From contig JABIWH010000016.1 of NCBI GenBank assembly GCA_018701215.1, forward strand, positions 1 through 8,565: a DNA stretch of 8,565 bases, read 5' to 3'. This document shows, piece by piece, positions 1 to 5,107 of the stretch; position 1 is the stretch's first letter, and the number at the start of each line of letters is the position of its first letter. Position numbers and translations under genes: made by a program. Under the pieces are notes generated by a model. The model was not told where the DNA came from. It saw only the letters and a list, made by a program, of their open reading frames with translations, and did not search any database. This DNA comes from Rhodospirillaceae bacterium (GTDB lineage: Bacteria; Pseudomonadota; Alphaproteobacteria; GCA-2731375).

Positions 1-261
1 ATCCGTGATGGCTTGAATAAAGTTGGCTTTGATGTCCGCGTCGCCAAGGACGAGACTAAGATTTATATGTCCATGGTGCTGAACGACGTGCGTCGATTTG
101 CCGATACCCTCACCAAGGAACCCATCTCGCGGGAATTGCAGGAATGGGTCATGTGGGAAGTGGAATACTGGGCCCGCACCTATAATGCGCTGGAGGCCGG
201 CGGTATCACCATGCACCGCATCCATGCCGTTACCCCCATGGCGGATCCGACAAAAAGCTAA
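1..261 (+). CDS. 3' end of an unrecognised protein (partial, runs off left edge)
   Basis: The reading frame is open from base 1 to a TAA at 259-261 and gives at least 86 residues (IRDGLNKVGFDV..., ending ADPTKS). The first possible start inside the window is a TTG at 13 with no Shine-Dalgarno in front of it, so the gene very probably begins outside the window. The visible part is soluble, mostly helical in appearance and rich in charged and aromatic residues (for example EWVMWEVEYWARTYNALEAG). There is no signal peptide, membrane segment or motif I can name. Codon use fits the neighbouring genes. It converges on the SnoaL-like gene with 27 bp between the stops. I do not recognise the family and assign no function. 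Confidence 0.6.
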   Translation: MRDGLNKVGFDVRVAKDETKIYMSMVLNDVRRFADTLTKEPISRELQEWVMWEVEYWARTYNALEAGGITMHRIHAVTPMADPTKS

Positions 262-288
262 AAAACAAAAGGCTAGATCCTTCCGCCT

Positions 289-729
289 CTAAGAGCTTTT
301 AGGGGTGTAGCCGCGACCTTGGTAATCGAAATCCCAAAGCTCCCGGTTTTCCGCCCGGTGCAGGAAATAATTGTTATGATAACTGCGGATCTCGGCGATC
401 TTGCCAGTCTCGAATAGATACCATTCGCTGCCGCGCAGCACTTCCGGCGTTCCCGTGGGGGCCGGGGTCCAGCGCATGCTCCATTCGATCACCGCCTCCG
501 GCTCCTGGACCAAGGCGTGATCAAGGCGCCAATGGGCAGCCGTGCGCGGCCCCACTTTGACCCAGTAATTGGCTAGGCCGGCGGCCCCCCGAACGGCACC
601 ATGGTCGACGAAGTAATGCACGATATCCTCGGTGAAGGTCGACATCATCAAGTCGTAATCGGCGCTGTTGCAGCCGTCGTAATAGCGCTTGATGGTTTCA
701 ATATAGGGATGGCCGGATTGCCGGGGCAT
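289..729 (-). CDS. SnoaL/NTF2-like domain protein
   Basis: This encodes a 146-residue protein, the usual size for a single SnoaL/NTF2-like cone-shaped domain. An N-terminal helix with the family's typical pattern (HPYIETIKRYYDGCNSADYD, about residues 7-26) is followed by a segment like 'TFTEDIVHYF' and a glycine-containing turn (VRGAAGLANYW, 47-57). Beta-strand-like segments then end in 'SEWYLFETGKIAEIRSYHNNYF', where G-K-I-x-E-I-R is the characteristic final-strand pattern. Such proteins include small hydrolases, isomerases, polyketide cyclases and non-enzymatic binding proteins, so the substrate cannot be named. I chose the ATG at 729 because GGAG lies 8 bases upstream and the domain starts right after it. 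An in-frame ATG at 810 would add 27 proline-rich, non-domain residues and lacks a ribosome site. It is divergent from the methyltransferase gene. Confidence 0.75.
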   Translation of the reverse strand: MPRQSGHPYIETIKRYYDGCNSADYDLMMSTFTEDIVHYFVDHGAVRGAAGLANYWVKVGPRTAAHWRLDHALVQEPEAVIEWSMRWTPAPTGTPEVLRGSEWYLFETGKIAEIRSYHNNYFLHRAENRELWDFDYQGRGYTPKSS

Positions 730-871
730 GCTGCGCACTCCATTCATAAAGGATTGATGCTGGCTAGGTGGACTTGGCGGCCATGGTATCAATTCGAGAA
801 CATCTGACAAGCGGGCATCGAACGGCAGGTTCGGGCTGGCTATCGCCGCCGGATCGTGGCAAGCCTGATGG

Positions 872-1657
872 ATGACCGCGATCTATGACAATATTGGCGC
901 CGGTTACGACTACCATCGCCGCGCCGACCCGGGCATTGTTGACGGCCTGTCGGGTATGTTGGGCACGCCGGAACTTGGCCGCTATCTCGACCTGGCCTGC
1001 GGCAGTGGAAATTATACCATTGCCCTGGCGGGACTGGGATATAGCCTGACCGGCCTGGACATCTCCCCGCGCATGTTGTCAGCGGCGCGGGCAAAATCCA
1101 GGGCCGTCGGCTGGGCTTTGGGTGGGGCGGGGCTGCTGCCCTTTGCCGAGGCAACCTTTCACGGCGTCGTCTGTACCCTGGCGATCCACCATTTCGCGGA
1201 TCTTTCGGCGGCCTTTGGTGAATGCCGGCGGGTGCTGTGTCCGAGTGCGCCGATCGCGCTGTTCACGGGCGAGGCCGGGCAGATGCGGCACTACTGGTTA
1301 AACGCCTATTTCCCAGACGCCATGGCGCGCTCGATCGCGGACATGCCCAGCCGCGGGGAGATCGAGAGCTTGCTGGACGCCGCCGGTTTTATTGACCTGA
1401 TGTTCACGTCCTACAAGGTGACGGAGGACTTGCAGGACCGTTTCCTTTACAGCGGTAAGCATGAGCCGGAATTTTATCTGGCTGCTGATGCCCGCGCCGC
1501 TATCTCCACCTTTGCTAAGCATGGCGATGAGGCCGAAATTCGCGAGGGCGTGACGCGCTTGAGAGACGACATCGCCACGGGCCGTTTCGAAGATGTACGG
1601 CGGTCCTATATTTCCGAACTTGGCGACTATCTCTTTGTCAGGGCGCGCCGTTCATAG
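872..1657 (+). CDS. Class I SAM-dependent methyltransferase
   Basis: The 261-residue protein has a Rossmann-type methyltransferase domain in its N-terminal half. Motif I is YLDLACGSGNYT (38-49), where the GxGxG-like loop binds S-adenosylmethionine. The acidic residue ending strand 2, which normally contacts the ribose hydroxyls, is Asp63 in TGLDISPRML. The post-motif 'LPFAEATFHGVVCTLAIHHF' (89-108) matches the Methyltransf_11/25 type. The C-terminal half (from about 140) is less typical and probably forms the substrate-binding lid; it includes a 'PSRGEIESLLDAAGF' segment common in small-molecule methyltransferases. The acceptor cannot be inferred. The ATG at 872 is the only sensible start, because an in-frame TGA lies just upstream at 866; the ribosome site is weak. 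The stop overlaps that of the convergent hydrolase gene. Confidence 0.85.
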   Translation: MTAIYDNIGAGYDYHRRADPGIVDGLSGMLGTPELGRYLDLACGSGNYTIALAGLGYSLTGLDISPRMLSAARAKSRAVGWALGGAGLLPFAEATFHGVVCTLAIHHFADLSAAFGECRRVLCPSAPIALFTGEAGQMRHYWLNAYFPDAMARSIADMPSRGEIESLLDAAGFIDLMFTSYKVTEDLQDRFLYSGKHEPEFYLAADARAAISTFAKHGDEAEIREGVTRLRDDIATGRFEDVRRSYISELGDYLFVRARRS

Positions 1658-2521
1658 GCCCATCTGTGCCAGGATCGCGGGTAGCACGGGACCGTCTTCA
1701 TCGCCCATGGCGGCGGTCATATCGAAGTGATCGGCTCCGGGCACTTCCATAAATTCGGCACCAATACCGTTGGCCTGGCAATGATCCACATAAACGCGGG
1801 TCTGCTTGATCCACTCTTCGGTCTCGCCGCCGCCCACGGGAACGAGTAGGGGCAGATCCCGGCGGGGCAGGTTTTGTAACGGTGATACGGCGGCCAGCAT
1901 ATCCCGCGTCAGGCCGATCTCTTCGTTGACGGAAATACCCAGCACGGGTTCGGGGTCATAGACGCCGGTCAGCAAGGCCGCGCCCTTGATCAAATCCTCC
2001 GGTAGGCCATCCGCCTGCCAGTCATGGGCCAGCATCATGGCGCCCAGATGGGCGCCGGCGGAATTGCCAGAGATAAATATTTGTTCGGGATCACCGCCCC
2101 ATTCGGCGATATTGCCGTGGGTCCAGGTCAGGGCGCGGACCATTTCGGCGATGATCTCGGGCAGGGTGGCGTTGGGGCAGAGGTCGTAGTTGACGATCAC
2201 CACGCAGGCGCCGGCGGCGGTGAACGGTTCGGCCAGGAAACTGACATCGGATTTATCCTGGGCCCGCCAATAGCCGCCGTGCATATAAAGCTGCACTGGT
2301 GCCGCCTCGGCCTCGGCCGGGAACACATCCAGCAGCTCCAATGGACCGGGGCCGTAGCGCAGATCGTAAACCCCTTCGATGCGGCAGCGCGCCTCGGCCG
2401 AGACCGTGACCCTGGCATCGATTTTGCCTTGATGGTCGGGCACCGCCTGGCGCGGATTATATTGCCGCTCGAAATCCTCGACGGAATAGCCGCGCCGGTC
2501 AATCTCCACCATGTTCGTCAT
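1652..2521 (-). CDS. Alpha/beta hydrolase, kynurenine formamidase (arylformamidase)-like
   Basis: This is a 289-residue alpha/beta hydrolase, probably cytoplasmic since no signal peptide is visible. The oxyanion-hole motif is HGGYW (81-85), as in arylformamidases and hormone-sensitive-lipase-like esterases. The nucleophile elbow is SGNSAGAH with Ser154 as the catalytic serine. Glu233 in VGGGETEEW is the probable acid and His265 in GADHFDM the catalytic base. The N-terminal region (RRGYSVEDFERQYNPRQAVPDH) also resembles the bacterial formamidase-like group. Known relatives hydrolyse N-formylkynurenine or other amides and esters; which one applies here is not shown. The ATG at 2521 is preferred because AGGAG sits 7 bases upstream; the in-frame ATG at 2539 would place that ribosome site inside the gene. 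It follows the CMD-family gene by 81 bp on the same strand and is probably co-transcribed with it. Confidence 0.85.
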   Translation of the reverse strand: MTNMVEIDRRGYSVEDFERQYNPRQAVPDHQGKIDARVTVSAEARCRIEGVYDLRYGPGPLELLDVFPAEAEAAPVQLYMHGGYWRAQDKSDVSFLAEPFTAAGACVVIVNYDLCPNATLPEIIAEMVRALTWTHGNIAEWGGDPEQIFISGNSAGAHLGAMMLAHDWQADGLPEDLIKGAALLTGVYDPEPVLGISVNEEIGLTRDMLAAVSPLQNLPRRDLPLLVPVGGGETEEWIKQTRVYVDHCQANGIGAEFMEVPGADHFDMTAAMGDEDGPVLPAILAQMGL

Positions 2522-2602
2522 CCTGCCTCTCCTCGTCATCTATCGTCGCTTGGCTGGAACGTAACAGTCCCGCCCACTGAACGCCAACGCTCGCGGATGC
2601 CG

Positions 2603-3169
2603 TCAGAGCGATTTTTCCGGGCTCGGTGGAAAGCGGGCGGCAAACGGCTCCAAGGGCAACCGGGCGCCGTTGGTCAGATAAGACACGGTCCGGTAGAAGC
2701 CGCAGAGCATCATAATCTCCAGCAAGGCACCGGTCGTAAATTTGGTTGAAAGTTCGGTCCAAAGGCCATCCTCGATTTCGCATCCGTGGTGCAGCCCGTC
2801 GCACATTCGGATCAGGAGGCGCTCCGAGGGTTCGAGCCAGCATGGATCATCCGCACCGCCGTGGACCAGCGAGGCAATCTCCGGCTCGGTCAAATCCACT
2901 TTTTTGGCAAAGAAGGCGGTGTGTACGCCCCATTCGTATTCAGAGCCGCATTGTGCCGTGACCCGGTCGATGATGATCTCCCGTTGGCGCAGGGTTAAAT
3001 GCCCTTTGTCCAACAATCCCCCGGCCATGAATTTGTCGAACAATCTCGGCTGGGTGGCCAGCATTCTGAACAGGGTCAGTGGCGGAACCCCAGCCGGCAT
3101 CAGTTTGTCGAAAGTGGATTGCACCGGGGTCGAATATGGCGGGGGCATTGGATTTATGCGTGCGGTCAT
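2603..3169 (-). CDS. Carboxymuconolactone decarboxylase (CMD/AhpD-like) family protein
   Basis: This 188-residue helical protein has the CMD signature around residues 58-100: 'LTLRQREIIIDRVTAQC' followed by SEYEWGVHTAFF and then 'LTEPEIASL'. The YEW-x2-H pattern (Tyr78, Glu79, Trp80, His83) is typical of the gamma-carboxymuconolactone decarboxylase-like branch. The CxxC redox pair of AhpD is absent: Cys74 is present but position 77 is Glu. An AhpD-type disulfide reaction is therefore unlikely, and decarboxylase, isomerase or unknown chemistry is more probable. The C-terminal part contains a second helical region (TGALLEIMMLCGFYRTVSYL, 146-165), common in this family. The ATG at 3169 has AGGA about 9 bases upstream. 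The gene is divergent from the HxlR regulator and is preceded by twin inverted repeats, so it is the likely main target of that regulator. The hydrolase follows on the same strand. Confidence 0.85.
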   Translation of the reverse strand: MTARINPMPPPYSTPVQSTFDKLMPAGVPPLTLFRMLATQPRLFDKFMAGGLLDKGHLTLRQREIIIDRVTAQCGSEYEWGVHTAFFAKKVDLTEPEIASLVHGGADDPCWLEPSERLLIRMCDGLHHGCEIEDGLWTELSTKFTTGALLEIMMLCGFYRTVSYLTNGARLPLEPFAARFPPSPEKSL

Positions 3170-3183
3170 GTTAAAGATCCTAT

Positions 3184-3200
3184 GCTATAAAAACGATAGC
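3184..3200. promoter_or_regulatory. Operator 1: inverted repeat GCTAT-N7-ATAGC
   Basis: A perfect 5+5 bp inverted repeat with a 7-base spacer lies 14 bp before the CMD-family start. It spans the transcription start predicted from the minus-strand promoter at 3205-3233. An identical repeat with the same spacer length lies 37 bp away. DUF24/HxlR-type repressors such as YodB of Bacillus bind a TACT-N7-AGTA site (from memory), which has the same 4+7+4 geometry. That makes the adjacent HxlR gene product the natural ligand. The binding itself is inference. Confidence 0.7.
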
Positions 3201-3212
3201 GTCATGTATAAG
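3184..3212 (+). promoter_or_regulatory. Possible overlapping promoter for the HxlR gene
   Basis: TATAAG at 3207-3212 matches 5 of 6 positions of a -10 box and overlaps the minus-strand -10. The expected -35 position (3184-3189, GCTATA) is poor and falls in operator 1. A start near 3219 would give a leader of about 19 bases containing GGAA before the ATG. If real, the two promoters are face to face and each operator covers one -35 region and the other start site. The weak -35 keeps this tentative. Confidence 0.3.
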
Positions 3213-3233
3213 GTAAAATTGCTATGGAATCAA
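3205..3233 (-). promoter_or_regulatory. Predicted sigma70 promoter for the CMD-hydrolase pair
   Basis: On the minus strand, TTGATT (3233-3228) is followed after exactly 17 bases by TATACA (3210-3205). Each hexamer matches 4 of 6 positions of the sigma70 consensus. The predicted start is near 3198, about 29 bases before the CMD-family ATG. The -35 lies inside operator 2 and the start site inside operator 1, an arrangement that suits repression. Confidence 0.5.
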
Positions 3234-3237
3234 TAGC
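3221..3237. promoter_or_regulatory. Operator 2: inverted repeat GCTAT-N7-ATAGC
   Basis: This is the second copy of the 5+5 bp inverted repeat with a 7-base spacer. The arms extend to 6 bp (TGCTAT / ATAGCA, 3220-3238), so the last arm base is the A of the HxlR start codon. It covers the -35 of the minus-strand promoter and the ribosome-binding region of the HxlR gene. Occupancy could therefore repress both genes. Confidence 0.7.
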
Positions 3238-3597
3238 ATGATATTTCCCAAACCAGGCGGTCCGGTACGCGGATCAAAGACTGGCAGGCCGGTCATGGCC
3301 CTGCTGGATCTATTGGGGCGCCGCATGTGCCTGCGTATATTGTGGGAATTGCAGGAGGCAACCCTACGTTTTCGCCCCTTGCAAGAGGCAGCGGAAACCA
3401 ACCCAAACGTGTTGAATACGCGGCTAGGTGAACTAAGAGAGGCTGGATTGGTCGCGTTGGCTCCCGACGGCTACCAGCTTACCAGCGCGGGCCGGGATCT
3501 GGCCGCGCTGCTTTTGCCTCTAAATCGCTGGGCCGATGACTGGGCTGATGATTGGGCCGAGGGCTGGGCGGAGACGTTGCCGCCGCCACCCAGTTAG
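3238..3597 (+). CDS. HxlR/DUF24-family winged-helix transcriptional regulator
   Basis: The 119-residue protein matches the HxlR fold. The segment MALLDLLGRRMCLRILWEL (20-38) corresponds to the family's 'ALDLIGGKWTLLIL' helix. 'FRPLQEAAETNPNVLNTRLGELREAGLV' (45-72) is the helix-turn-helix with the recognition helix, and 'GYQLTSAGRDLAALLLPLNRW' (78-98) is the wing and dimer helix. The conserved N-terminal Cys that senses thiol stress in YodB-type members is not visible; the equivalent region reads GRPVMALL, and only Cys31 is present. The C-terminus ends in a short repeat of W-A-D/E units (98-112) and a proline run. The ATG at 3238 has GGAA 8 bases upstream. It is divergent from the CMD-family gene with twin operators between them, and it probably represses itself and that pair. 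The ligand is unknown. Confidence 0.85.
   Translation: MIFPKPGGPVRGSKTGRPVMALLDLLGRRMCLRILWELQEATLRFRPLQEAAETNPNVLNTRLGELREAGLVALAPDGYQLTSAGRDLAALLLPLNRWADDWADDWAEGWAETLPPPPS
3529..3576 (+). repeat. 12-bp tandem repeat at the 3' end of the HxlR gene
   Basis: There are four consecutive 12-base units that each begin TGGGC and read roughly TGGGCCGATGAC. The first two differ only at synonymous positions and the last two have drifted. They encode WADD, WADD, WAEG and WAET, so the repeat stays in frame and gives an acidic, tryptophan-spaced tail. This looks like in-frame duplication within the coding sequence. Confidence 0.7.
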
Positions 3598-3610
3598 GCG
3601 CCTTAGGCGC
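3598..3610. terminator. Short hairpin between convergent genes (weak terminator candidate)
   Basis: GCGCC-TTA-GGCGC forms a perfect 5-bp GC-rich stem with a 3-base loop. It lies directly after the HxlR stop and before the glutaryl-CoA dehydrogenase stop. There is no clear T-run on either strand, so it is at best a weak or factor-assisted terminator. Confidence 0.3.
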
Positions 3611-3617
3611 GGGTCCA

Positions 3618-4829
3618 TTATGCGAAAGCTTGCAGCCCGGTCATGGCGCGGCCCAGGATCAGGGCGTGGATATCATGGGTGCCTTCATAGGTGTTCACCG
3701 TCTCCAGGTTCACCATATGCCGCATCACATGATATTCGTCGGAAATACCGTTGGCGCCATGCATGTCGCGGGCGGTCCGGGCGATATCGAGGGCCTTGCC
3801 GCAGCAGTTGCGCTTGATGATCGAGATCATCTCGGGTGCCGCGCGGTGCTCGTCGATCAAACGGCCGACACGCAGGCAGGATTGCAGACCGAGGGAGATT
3901 TCCGTCTGCATATCCGCCAACTTCTTTTGCACCAGCTGGGTCGCGGCCAGGGGCCGGCGGAATTGTTTCCGGTCCATGGTGTAGTTCAAGGCCCCTTGCC
4001 AGCAGAATTCCGCCGCGCCCATGACACCCCAGGCAATGCCGTAACGGGCCCGGTTGAGACAGCCAAATGGACCCGATAGGCCCTTTGCCTCGGGCAGATA
4101 ATTCTCGTCCGGCACGAAGCAGTCTTCCAAGACGATACCGCCCGTGATGGAGGCTTTCAGGCTCAGTTTGCCTTCAATCTTGGGGGTGGAGAAACCCTTG
4201 AAGTCCCGCTCCACGATGAAGCCCCGAATATCACCATTGTCGTCCTTGGCCCAGACCACGGCGACATCGGCGATGGGGGAATTGGTGATCCACATCTTGG
4301 CGCCGTTCAGGATCCAACCGCCATCCACTTTCTTGGCCCTGGTGATCATCGAGCCGGGGTCGGAGCCATGGTCAGGCTCGGTCAGGCCGAAGCAGCCCAC
4401 ATGTTCGCCGGTCGCCAGCCTGGGCAGGAATTTTTGCCGTTGCTCTTCGCTGCCATAGGCGTTGATGGGATGCATGACCAGGGACGACTGTACCGAGGCG
4501 GCGGATCGGTAACCGCTGTCCACGCGCTCAACTTCGCGGGCGATCAGGCCATAGCAGACATACGAGACGCCGGCGCAGCCATAACCTTCGATGGTCGAGC
4601 CCAACAGCCCCAACTCGCCCATCTCGTTCATGATTTCACGGTGGAATTTTTCCTGCCGCGTGGCCTCGATTATTCGGGGCATCAGCTTGTCCTGGCAATA
4701 ATCGCGGGCGCTGTCGCGGACCAGCTTCTCCTCTTCATTCAGCTGATCATCCAGCAGAAAAGGATCCTCCCAGGAGAAAGACCCGGTTGCGAGATAATCC
4801 GTCTGGCTTTTTGCCCGATCCGTATTCAT
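3618..4829 (-). CDS. gcdH: Glutaryl-CoA dehydrogenase
   Basis: This 403-residue flavoprotein of the acyl-CoA dehydrogenase family converts glutaryl-CoA to crotonyl-CoA by oxidation and decarboxylation, in the degradation of lysine, tryptophan and some aromatics. It acts in the cytoplasm with FAD and passes electrons to ETF. The N-terminal helical domain carries YRSAASVQSSL (107-117), where Arg108 corresponds to the substrate-carboxylate-binding arginine of GCDH. The FAD/substrate motif GCFGLTEPDHGSDPGSM (145-161) and the middle beta domain (WILNGAKMWITNSP) follow. The C-terminal helical domain ends with NTYEGTHDIHALILGRAMTG, where Glu382 is the catalytic base. These features separate it from generic acyl-CoA dehydrogenases. 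The ATG at 4829 has AAGGAG 9 bases upstream. It stands alone: no CoA-transferase, LysR activator or other lysine-pathway gene is adjacent. It converges on the HxlR gene with 20 bp between. Confidence 0.93.
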   Translation of the reverse strand: MNTDRAKSQTDYLATGSFSWEDPFLLDDQLNEEEKLVRDSARDYCQDKLMPRIIEATRQEKFHREIMNEMGELGLLGSTIEGYGCAGVSYVCYGLIAREVERVDSGYRSAASVQSSLVMHPINAYGSEEQRQKFLPRLATGEHVGCFGLTEPDHGSDPGSMITRAKKVDGGWILNGAKMWITNSPIADVAVVWAKDDNGDIRGFIVERDFKGFSTPKIEGKLSLKASITGGIVLEDCFVPDENYLPEAKGLSGPFGCLNRARYGIAWGVMGAAEFCWQGALNYTMDRKQFRRPLAATQLVQKKLADMQTEISLGLQSCLRVGRLIDEHRAAPEMISIIKRNCCGKALDIARTARDMHGANGISDEYHVMRHMVNLETVNTYEGTHDIHALILGRAMTGLQAFA

Positions 4830-4871
4830 GCGCCTAAACTCCTTCGTGGTGCCGTCATTGTGATTACAGCC

Positions 4872-4900
4872 TTATTAGCCAAGGATTGCCGCTGCGACAA
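4872..4900 (-). promoter_or_regulatory. Possible promoter of gcdH
   Basis: On the minus strand TTGTCG (4900-4895) and TAATAA (4877-4872) are separated by 17 bases. They match the consensus at 4/6 and 3/6 positions. The predicted start near 4865 would give a leader of about 36 bases containing the AAGGAG ribosome site. The match is weak and other spacings are possible. Confidence 0.25.
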
Positions 4901-5043
4901 CCACCGCGGTGACAGCGTTGCCGGGTTTACTTTGCCAGCGTGGCGATTCGTGCGACAAAATGTCCGCTAGCCATGAATTAGGCTTGAAAATACCTTTTCA
5001 GGCGGCAAACTATCCTTGGTTAATAAATTTGAAATGCGTTTAA

Positions 5044-5057
5044 TTGATACTGATCAA
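5044..5057. promoter_or_regulatory. FNR/FixK-type binding site upstream of hemA
   Basis: TTGAT-ACTG-ATCAA is a perfect match to the FNR consensus TTGAT-N4-ATCAA. Its centre (5050.5) is 41.5 bases before a start at 5092, which is where transcription should begin given the TATAGT -10 box at 5080-5085. That is the classic position for class II activation by an FNR/CRP-family protein. Oxygen-linked control of hemA by FnrL or FixK is known in other alphaproteobacteria such as Rhodobacter and Bradyrhizobium. The site is seen; the regulation is inferred. Confidence 0.75.
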
Positions 5058-5079
5058 GTCTGCTGCCATTTGGGGATTG

Positions 5080-5085
5080 TATAGT
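5080..5085 (+). promoter_or_regulatory. hemA: -10 box of the hemA promoter
   Basis: TATAGT matches the sigma70 -10 at 5 of 6 positions. No good -35 hexamer sits 16-18 bases upstream, as expected for an activator-dependent promoter with the FNR-type site overlapping the -35 region. The predicted start is about 5092, giving a leader of about 16 bases that contains AAGGGG (5095-5100). Confidence 0.5.
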
Positions 5086-5107
5086 TCGGCGCATAAGGGG
5101 ATTGACT

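Noticed and set aside
289..303. Near-palindrome CTAAGAGCTTTTAG at the SnoaL gene end, as a terminator
   Set aside because: It has no loop for a stable hairpin and no following T-run on either strand that would mark intrinsic termination.
730..810. N-terminal extension of the SnoaL-like protein from ATG 810
   Set aside because: No ribosome site before 810; the added 27 residues are proline-rich and outside the domain, while ATG 729 has GGAG at good spacing.
2024..2749. Long plus-strand open frame opposite the hydrolase and CMD-family genes
   Set aside because: It is antisense to two genes with clear family motifs, and its composition (Gly, His, Ala, Arg rich) is that of a shadow frame in GC-rich DNA.
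3552..4079. Plus-strand open frame overlapping the 3' end of gcdH and the HxlR tail
   Set aside because: It overlaps two supported genes and shows no family features; it is a shadow of the gcdH codons.
4859..4868. TGTGATTACA near the predicted gcdH start site, read as a possible GntR- or CRP-like operator
   Set aside because: Only TGT-N4-ACA is symmetric; three-base arms occur often by chance and no matching regulator gene is nearby.
4368..4970. Plus-strand open frame of about 200 codons opposite the 5' part of gcdH
   Set aside because: It lies over well-conserved glutaryl-CoA dehydrogenase codons on the other strand, has no ribosome site and no recognisable domain.
5102..5107. TTG at 5102 as the hemA start, two codons upstream of the ATG
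   Set aside because: The AAGGGG ribosome site ends at 5100, one base before it, which is too close. ATG 5108 has proper spacing and gives the usual ALAS N-terminus.
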